Shown here: piece after piece, positions 1 to 6,576 of the stretch
Numbering within the stretch: position 1 is the first letter of the stretch
Layout of the letters: the number at the start of each line of letters is the position of its first letter
Assembly: GCF_014596945.1 (NCBI RefSeq)
Contig: NZ_JACVXB010000012.1
Span: 1 to 38,926, forward strand
DNA length: 38,926 nucleotides
From: Aestuariibaculum sediminum
Lineage (GTDB): Bacteria; Bacteroidota; Bacteroidia; Flavobacteriales; Flavobacteriaceae
Direction: 5' to 3'
The notes under the pieces: model-generated
Database searches by the model: none
Told to the model about the DNA's origin: nothing
What the model saw: only the letters and a program-made list of their open reading frames with translations
Program-made: the position numbers and the translations under genes

Positions 1-944
1 GGAATGTTTGGAATGGGTACTTTCACACCTGCATTGGATAGCAATTTAAAAGCCATGGCCTTTTCACTACTGGGTAAACCAATAAGATTGGAATAATATA
101 AATGTGGACTTTTATTCATAAGTTTTCTTGAATTATAAGTTTCTACAAAGTTTCTGTTGTACTTAAATTGTTTATCAAAATGTTTCTCGGCATTTGTGTA
201 AAATTGATCCCTATCAAAACCTCTCTTTACTGTTTTACCATTGAACTCCACTTCAGAAGCCTTATACTTACTTCCTGGCGACAGGCTATAGGTATTGGAT
301 TGATCCTTTCTACTGACTATAATATGTATATGCGATTGTACGCCTTCTTTGGCCATACCTTGAGTAATCATCTTCCCATTAATCTTATGAGGGGCCTCCT
401 GCTCCAACCTTTTTATTTGCTGTTGTTTCTTATGGATATCCCCTACCTTTTTACCTGATTCAATTTTCTGAATCTCGTTTTTAAGTCTGACTATTTTCTT
501 GTGATAAGGCGCATTCTCGCGAATGGCTTTATCGGTACCATTATAGGTGCGCTCGTGTTCAATTTTAGCATAGTATTTTATATCCTGAATGTTAACTTGT
601 CTACCATCAATATCTCTATTAAATGCCTTAGCATAATCCTCCATAATCGCTTTGGTATAGGCCTTTAATTTCTCCGTATCATTCTGAATATGCTTTAATT
701 CCTGTTTGCTTGGGTTCACTGTAATTGAATAAAACTTAGGTTCCTTTTTCTTCAGTTTAGCTGTATTGCTATCAATATCTTTAATCACATGTTTTGCCTG
801 AAACTGTTCGCCTTGGTGATTAAAAAAATGATTCTGCTCTTCCGTAGTTTTACCCTGGTTTTCTTTCTCCAGGTAATCCACAAAATCAGCAACGGACTGG
901 TTATAATTCTCACCGAGTTTTTGGGGTGTTATGGTGATGTACAT
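1..944 (-). CDS. MobB-like relaxase (mobilization protein), 3' end beyond window
   Basis: This frame is open from an ATG at 944 to the left edge, giving 314 codons with no stop, so the C-terminus is missing. The translation starts MYITITPQKLGENY and carries a GVQSHIHIIVSRKD stretch near residues 195-210. That histidine pattern on a hydrophobic strand is typical of HUH relaxases, and the whole protein looks like the DUF5712/MobB relaxases of Bacteroidota mobilizable elements. Such enzymes nick oriT and lead the strand into the recipient through a host mating pore. The start overlaps the end of the upstream mobilization gene by 35 nt, as expected for translational coupling in a mob operon. The family call rests on motif memory rather than a search; the relaxase role is likely. 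Confidence 0.8.
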   Translation of the reverse strand, partial: MYITITPQKLGENYNQSVADFVDYLEKENQGKTTEEQNHFFNHQGEQFQAKHVIKDIDSNTAKLKKKEPKFYSITVNPSKQELKHIQNDTEKLKAYTKAIMEDYAKAFNRDIDGRQVNIQDIKYYAKIEHERTYNGTDKAIRENAPYHKKIVRLKNEIQKIESGKKVGDIHKKQQQIKRLEQEAPHKINGKMITQGMAKEGVQSHIHIIVSRKDQSNTYSLSPGSKYKASEVEFNGKTVKRGFDRDQFYTNAEKHFDKQFKYNRNFVETYNSRKLMNKSPHLYYSNLIGLPSSEKAMAFKLLSNAGVKVPIPNI

Positions 945-1485
945 GATTCAGTTTGGTTTTTAATTGCTCTAACTCTTCTTTAGTGACATTCAGCCTGTAA
1001 TGTCCTAATCCAAAATTGTTTCTAACGAATTTTACTTTTTTAAGCAGTGAGGTCATCTCTGTTTTTATATCCTGATAAGATTGCTGGCTTTGTTTATACT
1101 GTTTCTGATAATATTCCAGTTCTTCATTTTCAGAGATGAGCTCTTGAGGCGCAAACTCGAAGCTTTCTTCAGCCTCTTCTTTAGCTGTTACTTCAAAAAG
1201 CTTTTTCATCAGAAAAGCTGTTGGTTCCGTTTGTTGCTTTTCTATGGATTTTATAATGGCAATGACGGCATTAAACCGTCGCTTCATTTGAAACTTCAGA
1301 CTTGATAAAGTCTCTCCAAACCGCTCTGAGGGACTGATTTCATTGGTTTCAAAAAAGAGGATCATATCCAGTAAGCTAAGCGATTGGGACTTGCCGTGAT
1401 GTTTACAAAAGCGCCTAAATTTCTTAGCTACTGATGACTTTATTCTCAAGCCATCGAATCCTTCTTTTTCGTATCCTTTATCCAT
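910..1485 (-). CDS. BfmA/BtgA-family mobilization accessory protein
   Basis: This is a 191-residue protein. Residues 10-60 (DGLRIKSSVAKKFRRFCKHHGKSQS) resemble a ribbon-helix-helix or small DNA-binding region followed by a hydrophobic helix, and a long charged coiled-coil part follows (about 95-180). This matches BfmA/BtgA-type mobilization proteins of Bacteroides and flavobacteria, which bind near oriT and help the relaxase form the relaxosome. It lies directly upstream of, and overlaps, the relaxase gene. The ATG at 1485 lies inside the first copy of an 18-bp direct repeat, whose second copy sits 42 nt upstream. The non-coding region 1486-1924, upstream of this gene, is the natural place for oriT. 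Confidence 0.8.
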   Translation of the reverse strand: MDKGYEKEGFDGLRIKSSVAKKFRRFCKHHGKSQSLSLLDMILFFETNEISPSERFGETLSSLKFQMKRRFNAVIAIIKSIEKQQTEPTAFLMKKLFEVTAKEEAEESFEFAPQELISENEELEYYQKQYKQSQQSYQDIKTEMTSLLKKVKFVRNNFGLGHYRLNVTKEELEQLKTKLNHVHHHNTPKTR

Positions 1486-1541
1486 TTTTTCATAAAAAAT
1501 TCGCCGGTTTTACTGGGCTGAGCCCATTTTTTCATAAAAAA
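1482..1541. repeat. 18-bp direct repeat spanning the mob gene start
   Basis: CCATTTTTTCATAAAAAA occurs at 1482-1499 and again at 1524-1541, exact copies 42 nt apart. The first copy contains the start codon of the BfmA-like gene. On the minus strand both copies encode ATG-AAA-AAA-TGG in one frame, so a 29-codon reading frame (start 1535) overlaps the gene start. Between the copies, just before the second, is the odd palindrome GGGCTGAGCCC (1515-1525). The repeat could be a protein-binding iteron near oriT or a leader peptide; neither is shown. Confidence 0.6.
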
Positions 1542-1612
1542 CGAACTCTCTTTACAAACACTCCATTATCAAAACCCTTATAAACAAAGGGCTCACAATG
1601 GAATCAAACCCT

Positions 1613-1634
1613 GTAACATCGCGCAGCGTGTTAC
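1613..1634. other. Candidate oriT hairpin (inverted repeat)
   Basis: GTAACA (1613-1618) and TGTTAC (1629-1634) are perfect inverted arms, and CGC/GCG pairs inside them around a GCA loop. The hairpin lies in the 439-bp gene-free stretch upstream of the two mobilization genes, where relaxases of this type usually have their nick region. This is inference from position and structure only. The rest of 1635-1870 shows no gene. It does have a loose ACGTAT/ATACGT inverted pair at 1799-1834. Confidence 0.35.
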
Positions 1635-1864
1635 CCTCTTGCTCTTCCTTTTCCGTCCCGCCAGGTCGTAAAATCAAGCCCAGATCTACCAGTAAATGAT
1701 CATTGGTAAATTCAGCTTATTGATGTTATTTAAGTTAAAGAATTCCTTTAAAAACTAAAAACGCGGTTTAGTTTCAAATGGATTAAATTGTCACCAAAAC
1801 GTATGAATTTCAAAAAATCGGGATTTCAATACGTCAGTTTTTCTAAAATGACCTTCAGAAATTG

Positions 1865-1899
1865 AAAAGAAAAAGACCTAAGGAATGATCCAAAGGCCT
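1865..1899 (-). terminator. Terminator after the radC-like gene
   Basis: On the minus strand AGGCCT (1899-1894) pairs with AGGTCT (1879-1874) with one G-U, an inner GGA/TCC pair lies in the loop, and a T-rich run follows (1873-1865). It begins about 25 nt past the radC-like stop. Confidence 0.6.
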
Positions 1900-1924
1900 A
1901 TGATAAAATTAAGGGTTATATTAA

Positions 1925-2368
1925 CTATAAAATGCCATTATCGGCAAAACTGAAGTATTCACCTGAGGGTGTAATAATGAGATGATCTAAAACGGCTATA
2001 TCCAAAAATTTTGAAGCCTTAACAATTTTCTCTGTCAGTTGTTTATCCACTTCACTGGGTTTTAGTTTACCACTGGGATGATTGTGTACTAATATTATGC
2101 AGGGACTAAGCGTCTTTAATACAATTGCAAATAGGATTCTGATATCTACTAAAGTGCCGGTGATTCCTCCAGAGGATAACTGATAGATGCCTTTCACTTT
2201 ATTGGAGTTGTTTAAAAGCATGATTTTAAAAGACTCATAAAGGCCGATGGTGTCTTTGTCCCAGTGATTAAAAATGATTTCGTTAGCATCTGCGGAACAT
2301 TTAATCGATAAAGAGAATTCTAATTTCTCTTTATAACTTACCTGAATTTCATTAACTTTGCTCTTCAT
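1925..2368 (-). CDS. radC: RadC-like JAB-domain protein
   Basis: This 147-residue protein has the RadC/JAB signature: HNHPSG (near residue 95), a downstream acidic and hydrophobic stretch, and DHLII (near residue 128). These residues form the JAMM zinc site in this family. Short RadC proteins like this one, lacking the N-terminal helix-hairpin-helix part, are common on Bacteroidota plasmids and integrative elements; the biochemical role is unsettled. I chose the ATG at 2368. An upstream GTG at 2443 would extend the frame across a strong terminator hairpin (2402-2435), so that extension is unlikely to be translated. The gene sits after ssb and before the mob region, and its own terminator follows. 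Confidence 0.85.
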   Translation of the reverse strand: MKSKVNEIQVSYKEKLEFSLSIKCSADANEIIFNHWDKDTIGLYESFKIMLLNNSNKVKGIYQLSSGGITGTLVDIRILFAIVLKTLSPCIILVHNHPSGKLKPSEVDKQLTEKIVKASKFLDIAVLDHLIITPSGEYFSFADNGIL

Positions 2369-2395
2369 GGACTTCAATTTTGAAGTTAAAACGTA

Positions 2396-2435
2396 AGATA
2401 AAAAAGGGTGCTGAGTTAAAAGGGAGCACCCTTTT
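2396..2435 (-). terminator. Terminator after ssb
   Basis: AAAAGGGTGCT (2435-2425 on the minus strand) pairs perfectly with AGCACCCTTTT (2412-2402), followed by a T-rich tract. It begins about 10 nt after the ssb stop and ends about 30 nt before the chosen radC ATG. It is also the main argument for the shorter radC start. Confidence 0.75.
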
Positions 2436-2445
2436 GTTTTCACTT

Positions 2446-2778
2446 CTATTTACTCAGAAGTAAGATCTCACTAATCGTAATTTCAGTCACATAGCGTTTA
2501 ACGCCTTCTTTATCCTCGTAACTTCTAGAAGTTAGTTTCCCTTCAATAGCAATCTCTTTGCCTGTTGTTACATACTTTTCTACGATGTCGGCCTTTTTAC
2601 CCCAGGCTACCAAATTGTGCCAACTGGTATTAGTTTGCTTTTCGCCTTTGGCATTGTTATAATGCTCATTCGTAGCCAATGAAATACGGGCTAACTTTTT
2701 ACCGTCTTCTAAAATGGTCATCGTTGGCTCTTGTCCTACGTTACCGATTAACTGCACTCTGTTTTTAATTGTACTCAT
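2446..2778 (-). CDS. ssb: Single-stranded DNA-binding protein, tailless
   Basis: This 110-residue protein is a complete SSB OB-fold: MSTIKNRVQLIGNVGQEP at the start, SLATNEHY, then TSWHNLVAWGKKADIVEKYV and GKLTSRSYEDKEG. It ends at LLLSK directly after the fold. The flexible linker and acidic tip that chromosomal SSBs use to recruit repair proteins are absent. Short tailless SSBs are typical of Bacteroidota plasmids and integrative elements and fit the neighbouring mob genes, where they would coat transferred single strands. It is probably a second, element-borne SSB rather than the housekeeping one. A hairpin terminator follows immediately. Confidence 0.9.
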   Translation of the reverse strand: MSTIKNRVQLIGNVGQEPTMTILEDGKKLARISLATNEHYNNAKGEKQTNTSWHNLVAWGKKADIVEKYVTTGKEIAIEGKLTSRSYEDKEGVKRYVTEITISEILLLSK

Positions 2779-3013
2779 GATAAAAAAATTTAAAAGGTTA
2801 ATAAATCCCCCTTGTTTTGATTTTAATTAAACTCGAATTTTAAGGGGTGCTTTGTATAGTTCTCTCTAAAAGAGGACCATGTTTGAGGTGGGTTTTGTCA
2901 AGACTTTTATCAAAAGTTCAGGAGTGTCTGCGACGTAGTAAAATCCTTGGATTTTCAAGGAAGTAGAAACCTTAAGTTTTTATAAAATTTACTTGGTCTT
3001 TACAAGTTCCACT

Positions 3014-3113
3014 ATAGCCTTAGGCCTTCTTATGAAAACTATGAGGGCGTGCGTGTACGGAAAGTTAAACGTGCGGTGTTATGGGAATTCATAATAGAAG
3101 TGCCTTAGGCTAT
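3014..3113. ncRNA. Structured RNA candidate in gene-free region
   Basis: Two arms, 3014-3035 and 3089-3113, pair over about 22 bp with one mismatch and a 2-nt bulge (ATAGCCTTAGGC with GCCTTAGGCTAT; CTTCTTATGA with TCATAATAGAAG). Inside, CGTGCGT (3048-3054) pairs with ACGTGCG (3069-3075) using G-U pairs, around a GGAAA-containing loop. The inner part, through GTGCGGTGTTATGGGA, faintly recalls domain V of a group II intron, but the match is not clean and there is no intron reverse transcriptase nearby. The remaining gene-free bases from 2779 to 3455 show only a small hairpin (TCCTTG/CAAGGA near 2951) and a doubtful 55-codon frame. Confidence 0.35.
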
Positions 3114-3172
3114 GCCTGGTTTTTGCTGTACCAAAAACCAATAAAGGCCTCAAACATTACCTACCCCTTAAA

Positions 3173-3340
3173 ATGCTTGACAGAGATGGTATTTTTAGGA
3201 CGGAGCGCGCAAAGTCACGAGAAGACTTTGCCGATACGCCCGTTAAGAAAATGGCATATCTGGCTTCCTTAATAAAATCAAAATATGATTTCTACTTCTT
3301 GTATAATTTTAAAGTGGATGTGTCCAAGAGGATGTCATGA
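3173..3340 (+). CDS. Possible small protein, unknown
   Basis: A 55-codon frame begins MLDRDGIFRTERAKSRED and ends at a TGA at 3338. Composition is protein-like (charged first half, aromatic second half) and the frame is open upstream to 3098. No family is recognised, no clear ribosome binding site is seen, and its start lies just after the structured-RNA candidate. It may be a remnant or chance. Confidence 0.15.
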   Translation: MLDRDGIFRTERAKSREDFADTPVKKMAYLASLIKSKYDFYFLYNFKVDVSKRMS

Positions 3341-3455
3341 AGTGCTTTTCTTAAATGGTTTAAAAAAACATTTAAGGAATGTACAGGAATACATTTAATC
3401 TTTCTAATAGTGTGAATAATAAAAAATCATTTAAGAAAAAGAACTCTCTACTTCA

Positions 3456-3971
3456 TTAGTAAACTAGGTTTAATTTCATCAAGATATCTGTTTGCTTATC
3501 GTTCCCTAATTCAAAGACATGGGTATCAAAAGCCTCAAATCCATTTTTCTCATAAAATCGGATAGCGCGTTCATTTTTCTCCCAAACGCCTAACCATACA
3601 TATTTCAAATGTCTTGTCTTAGCCATGTCAATCGCTTTCTCATATAACAATTGCCCTACCTTTTTTCCATGAAAAAGTTTTAACACATAAATCCTTTCTA
3701 TCTCCAACGATTGATCATCCTGCAACTCTGTTTGCGACGGCCCAAAATTAACCTTTAGATATCCAATTACATGCCCTTTTAGTTCTATAAAATAAAATTC
3801 GGAATACGGGTCATTCAACTCTATCTGCAATTTTTCTTCTGAAAATCCATTTTCCAGATAGTTTTTCATGTTTTCTTCACTATTATGAGGTGCAAAAGTT
3901 TCTATAAATGTTCGTTGTCCCACTTCTTTTAAAACTTCCAAATCATCAGTGGTTCCTTTCCTAATGTTCAT
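3456..3971 (-). CDS. GNAT-family N-acetyltransferase
   Basis: This 171-residue protein follows the GNAT fold: MNIRKGTTDDLEVLKEV at the N-terminus, a central beta strand YFIELKGHVIGYLKV, the acetyl-CoA pyrophosphate-binding region IERIYVLKLFHGKKVGQLL (the usual Q/RxxGxG/A loop is degenerate here), and the C-terminal VWEKNERAIRFYEKNGF stretch that is diagnostic for the family. It resembles PaiA/YfmK-like small-molecule acetyltransferases, but the acceptor substrate cannot be read from sequence. I prefer the ATG at 3971. An in-frame ATG at 4028 would add 19 residues (MYSLIRNKSFRLNKFKTIK) with no GNAT homology. It stands alone, divergent from the TerC gene. Confidence 0.85.
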   Translation of the reverse strand: MNIRKGTTDDLEVLKEVGQRTFIETFAPHNSEENMKNYLENGFSEEKLQIELNDPYSEFYFIELKGHVIGYLKVNFGPSQTELQDDQSLEIERIYVLKLFHGKKVGQLLYEKAIDMAKTRHLKYVWLGVWEKNERAIRFYEKNGFEAFDTHVFELGNDKQTDILMKLNLVY

Positions 3972-4232
3972 TTTAATAGTCTTAAATTTATTTAGTCTAA
4001 AAGATTTATTCCTAATTAAAGAATACAATTATCAAAATACAAAATCACAACTCGATAGCACTGAAACAAATCAATTTTACAATCTATTTAACATTTCAAA
4101 ACATTCTCGCTTAACTTATCTAAAAATGAGCAAGGTGTAACTCTACTGATTTGTATTTAATAGTATATTATTCTATTTTTTCCTACCCTTTAATCGTTTA
4201 TTTTAGCAATCTCAATTCAAATTAAAAAATCT

Positions 4233-5177
4233 ATGATTGTTTGGTGTTTATTCCTTTTAGGGATATTAATTTTTCTAGCTTTAGATTTAGGAGTGTTCAA
4301 TAAAAATGCTCACATTATAAGTGTCAAAGAGGCTTCTGTCTGGACCACTATCTGGGTCTCATTATCCTTTTTATTTTCCGGTGTTATTTATTGGCTTTAT
4401 GCTACTGGCAAAGTTAATAATGTAGATTCTTTAACGCCGATGGATGCCACAATTAAATTTATAACAGGCTATTTAATTGAATTGTCTTTAAGTATAGACA
4501 ATATTTTTGTAATTGCAGTCATTTTCAGTTCATTTCATATTCCGCAAAAATACCAGCATCGGGTTTTATTCTGGGGTATTTTAGGGGCTATCCTATTTAG
4601 GGCTTTAATGATATTTTTTGGTGTTGTGTTAATAAAGAAATTTAGTTTTACAACCTATATTTTTGGTGCGTTCTTACTTTTTACCGCATACAGAATGCTG
4701 TTTTCAAAAGAAGAAAAATTTAATCCTAAAAAATCTTTCATTTACAGAAACCTAAGAAAGGTTATGCCTATCACCAGTCATATGCAAGGGCAAAAATTCT
4801 TTGTAAAAATGCGCCATATTACCGCAGCAACACCTTTATTTATAGCCTTGATTGTCATTGAATTTACAGATATTTTATTTGCTTTAGACAGCGTTCCTGC
4901 CATTTTAGGGATAACCTCTGATCCCTTTATTGTATTTAGCTCAAATATATTCGCCATTTTGGGCTTAAGATCCATGTACTTTTTCTTATCCAATATGTTA
5001 GAACGCTTTAAATACCTAAAATATAGCCTGGTCGCTATTTTAAGTTTTGTAGGTGTTAAATTAATTTTGGTACACCACTACAAACTACCTGAATGGGTTT
5101 CTTTGGGCTTTATAACTTTAGCACTTGGTTTGGGGATTTTTGTTTCTTTAAAAAGCACTGTTGAAAAGAAAAATTAA
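4233..5177 (+). CDS. TerC/Alx-family integral membrane protein
   Basis: This 314-residue protein has about eight or nine hydrophobic segments and the two family signature stretches with buried acids: ELSLSIDNIFVIAVIF (about residue 83) and EFTDILFALDSVPAILG (about residue 211). The family includes E. coli Alx and YgbE-like TerC proteins, for which metal ion (especially manganese) export has been shown for some members. Metal efflux is therefore the best guess here. It is one of the few plus-strand genes, with its own upstream region. No yybP-ykoY-like manganese riboswitch is recognisable in the 90 bases before the start. No ter-operon partners are present. Confidence 0.9.
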   Translation: MIVWCLFLLGILIFLALDLGVFNKNAHIISVKEASVWTTIWVSLSFLFSGVIYWLYATGKVNNVDSLTPMDATIKFITGYLIELSLSIDNIFVIAVIFSSFHIPQKYQHRVLFWGILGAILFRALMIFFGVVLIKKFSFTTYIFGAFLLFTAYRMLFSKEEKFNPKKSFIYRNLRKVMPITSHMQGQKFFVKMRHITAATPLFIALIVIEFTDILFALDSVPAILGITSDPFIVFSSNIFAILGLRSMYFFLSNMLERFKYLKYSLVAILSFVGVKLILVHHYKLPEWVSLGFITLALGLGIFVSLKSTVEKKN

Positions 5178-5305
5178 AATTAAACAGGTTACTTAAAAAT
5201 GCCCTTTAAATCACCACAGACTCACTACATTGAATCACTGAGATTTATGCAAAAACATCTTAGAAACAACTCCTAATACATTCCTTTATAAAATATTAAA
5301 AAACT

Positions 5306-5338
5306 AAGGTCGCCCGAATTTACTATTCAGACGACCTT
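5306..5338. terminator. Bidirectional hairpin, sister of the one at 15520
   Basis: AAGGTCG (5306-5312) pairs with CGACCTT (5332-5338), with GAAT/ATTC pairing inside and T/A runs on both sides. The same hairpin occurs at 15520-15552 next to the intact copy of the neighbouring pseudogene, so it was duplicated along with it. Confidence 0.65.
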
Positions 5339-5365
5339 TTAACTAATCTATTTCTATGCTACTAT

Positions 5366-5575
5366 TTTGTTATTTATTCATTAATACGTGTACGTCATTT
5401 TTCAAGCACCATGAGTTCTCATGAAAGCTGTACATTTTTATTAATATTAAAAAATAAAAGCTATAGGGGTTCATTAGTCTTCATTTAAAATATAAATAAA
5501 GCTGATCGATTCTTTTTCACCAGCCTTTACCATGTCATGTCCAATAGTTTTATGTTTATTAAGCACGACTTTGGT
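5366..5575 (-). pseudogene. Decayed copy of the 3' half of the gene at 15576-16055
   Basis: From the hairpin at 5306 to about 5575 the sequence aligns base for base with 15520-15770, the terminator and 3' half of the intact 159-codon gene. Shared long stretches include the regions coding for KLLFFDI and QLYLYFEMK. Damage is clear. A TAC codon near the end has become TAA (5374-5376), one base is missing in the TTTCAAAATA stretch so the frame shifts, and short insertions occur near 5520-5540. Only the 3' part is present. The intact gene lies 10 kb away on the same strand, so this is either an old duplication or a recombination scar. Confidence 0.7.
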
Positions 5576-5587
5576 ACGAATACGGGC

Positions 5588-5896
5588 TTACGGATTATAA
5601 TTTGAAGTGGTATTGTGTATAGGGTTAGTGCAATTTCCTTTATGAGCCATAAAACCCATTGCTTTGTTATTTGATGGTTGCTCTTTGTAAATAAGATATT
5701 CACAACCTTCGAAAGTAATCACGTCAAAATTATTGTTCTCAATTTTAGAAGCTTTACCTTCCGGGGTTTTATTTATGCTATCCTGAAGCATTTGTTGTTT
5801 TTCAAGTATTTTATCGTGTAATTTATCTTTACATGAAAAAGAAAGCACAATAATAAAAGTGACGGAAAGCTTTAGAATTTTATTAAAATTAATCAT
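5588..5896 (-). CDS. Small lipoprotein with CEY...HKGNC motif
   Basis: This 102-residue protein has a signal peptide ending in a lipobox (IVLSFSC, Cys near 22), then a charged helical linker, then a C-terminal domain with FEGCEYLIY and FMAHKGNCTNPIH. The two cysteines in CEY and GNC are conserved-looking and recur in small hypothetical proteins of Bacteroidota. No biochemical role is known to me. Its start overlaps the end of the TrkA-like gene by 8 nt, so it is translated as the last gene of the potassium operon. It would be lipid-anchored in the periplasm or outer membrane. Confidence 0.7.
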   Translation of the reverse strand: MINFNKILKLSVTFIIVLSFSCKDKLHDKILEKQQMLQDSINKTPEGKASKIENNNFDVITFEGCEYLIYKEQPSNNKAMGFMAHKGNCTNPIHNTTSNYNP

Positions 5897-6575
5897 CTTT
5901 TAGAAATTTCTTAATATCTGTATTTGCGCCATAAACTACAAGAATGTCATCCTTGTTAAGAATATTATTTGGGCTTGCTACACCTTTGACTTTTGTTATA
6001 TTTCTAGTTTTTCCCACAATACTTTTTATTTCTGTGTTAGCAATGGTGGTCAATACTAATAAGTTATATGTTTCCCTTATATTTATTTCCTTAATGGTTT
6101 TGCCATCAAACTTCGCAGGTACGTTTACTTCTATAATACTGTAATCATCACTTAATTCAAAGGAGTCCACAACACCTTTCAGACAGAGCTTTTTCGCCCA
6201 TCGTTCAGCTGATTCTTCTTCTGGATGCACAATTTCATCAACCCCTATAGCGTGTAGTACTTTTTCGTGTAAATCATCAATAGCTCTACTAATTAGGCGC
6301 TTTACTTGAAGGTTTTTAAATAAAGCTGTTGTCATTACATTTGCGCCTTTATCTTCGCCAATGGCAACAACAACCATATCTGTATCCTTTAATGGAAGAC
6401 CAGATACCGTAAATTCATCTGTTGCATCCATGCAAATAGTGTGGGTAATTCTTTCTTTGTAATTATCCACTTTATTCATATTGGTGTCAATACCTATAAC
6501 CTCATTCCCCTGCTCAGTTAATTTCTCGGCTAATGATGCTCCAAAGCTACCTAAACCTACAACTATATATTTCAT
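5889..6575 (-). CDS. trkA: TrkA/KtrA-type potassium channel regulatory subunit
   Basis: This 228-residue protein is a single RCK unit. A Rossmann RCK_N domain has the nucleotide-binding GLGSFG loop at residues 7-12 and an acidic strand end (GIDTNMNKV), then ICMDATDE and VVVAIGED. An RCK_C domain follows (about 140-226: VPAKFDGKTIKEINI ... KDDILVVYG). The single-unit length fits KtrA, which forms an octameric ring under the TrkH/KtrB pore and gates K+ uptake with ATP/ADP or NAD(H). It starts one base after the trkH stop at 6577 and overlaps the downstream lipoprotein gene, so all are co-transcribed. Confidence 0.9.
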   Translation of the reverse strand: MKYIVVGLGSFGASLAEKLTEQGNEVIGIDTNMNKVDNYKERITHTICMDATDEFTVSGLPLKDTDMVVVAIGEDKGANVMTTALFKNLQVKRLISRAIDDLHEKVLHAIGVDEIVHPEEESAERWAKKLCLKGVVDSFELSDDYSIIEVNVPAKFDGKTIKEINIRETYNLLVLTTIANTEIKSIVGKTRNITKVKGVASPNNILNKDDILVVYGANTDIKKFLKDD

Positions 6576-6576
6576 T

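Noticed and set aside
168-458. Plus-strand frame opposite the relaxase
   Set aside because: It lies antisense to a well-supported relaxase with hydrophobic shadow composition.
2369-2443. GTG start adding 25 residues to the RadC-like protein
   Set aside because: The extension is encoded over a strong terminator hairpin and has no RadC similarity.
3014-3113. Group II intron
   Set aside because: The domain V likeness is partial and there is no reverse transcriptase or recognisable 5' domain; kept only as a structured-RNA candidate.
3081-3272. 63-codon plus-strand frame
   Set aside because: It overlaps the structured-RNA candidate and the alternative 55-codon frame, has no ribosome binding site, and reads as low-complexity non-family sequence.
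4141-4232. Manganese riboswitch before the TerC gene
   Set aside because: The 90-base leader is A/T-rich with no helices or conserved bases of the yybP-ykoY class.
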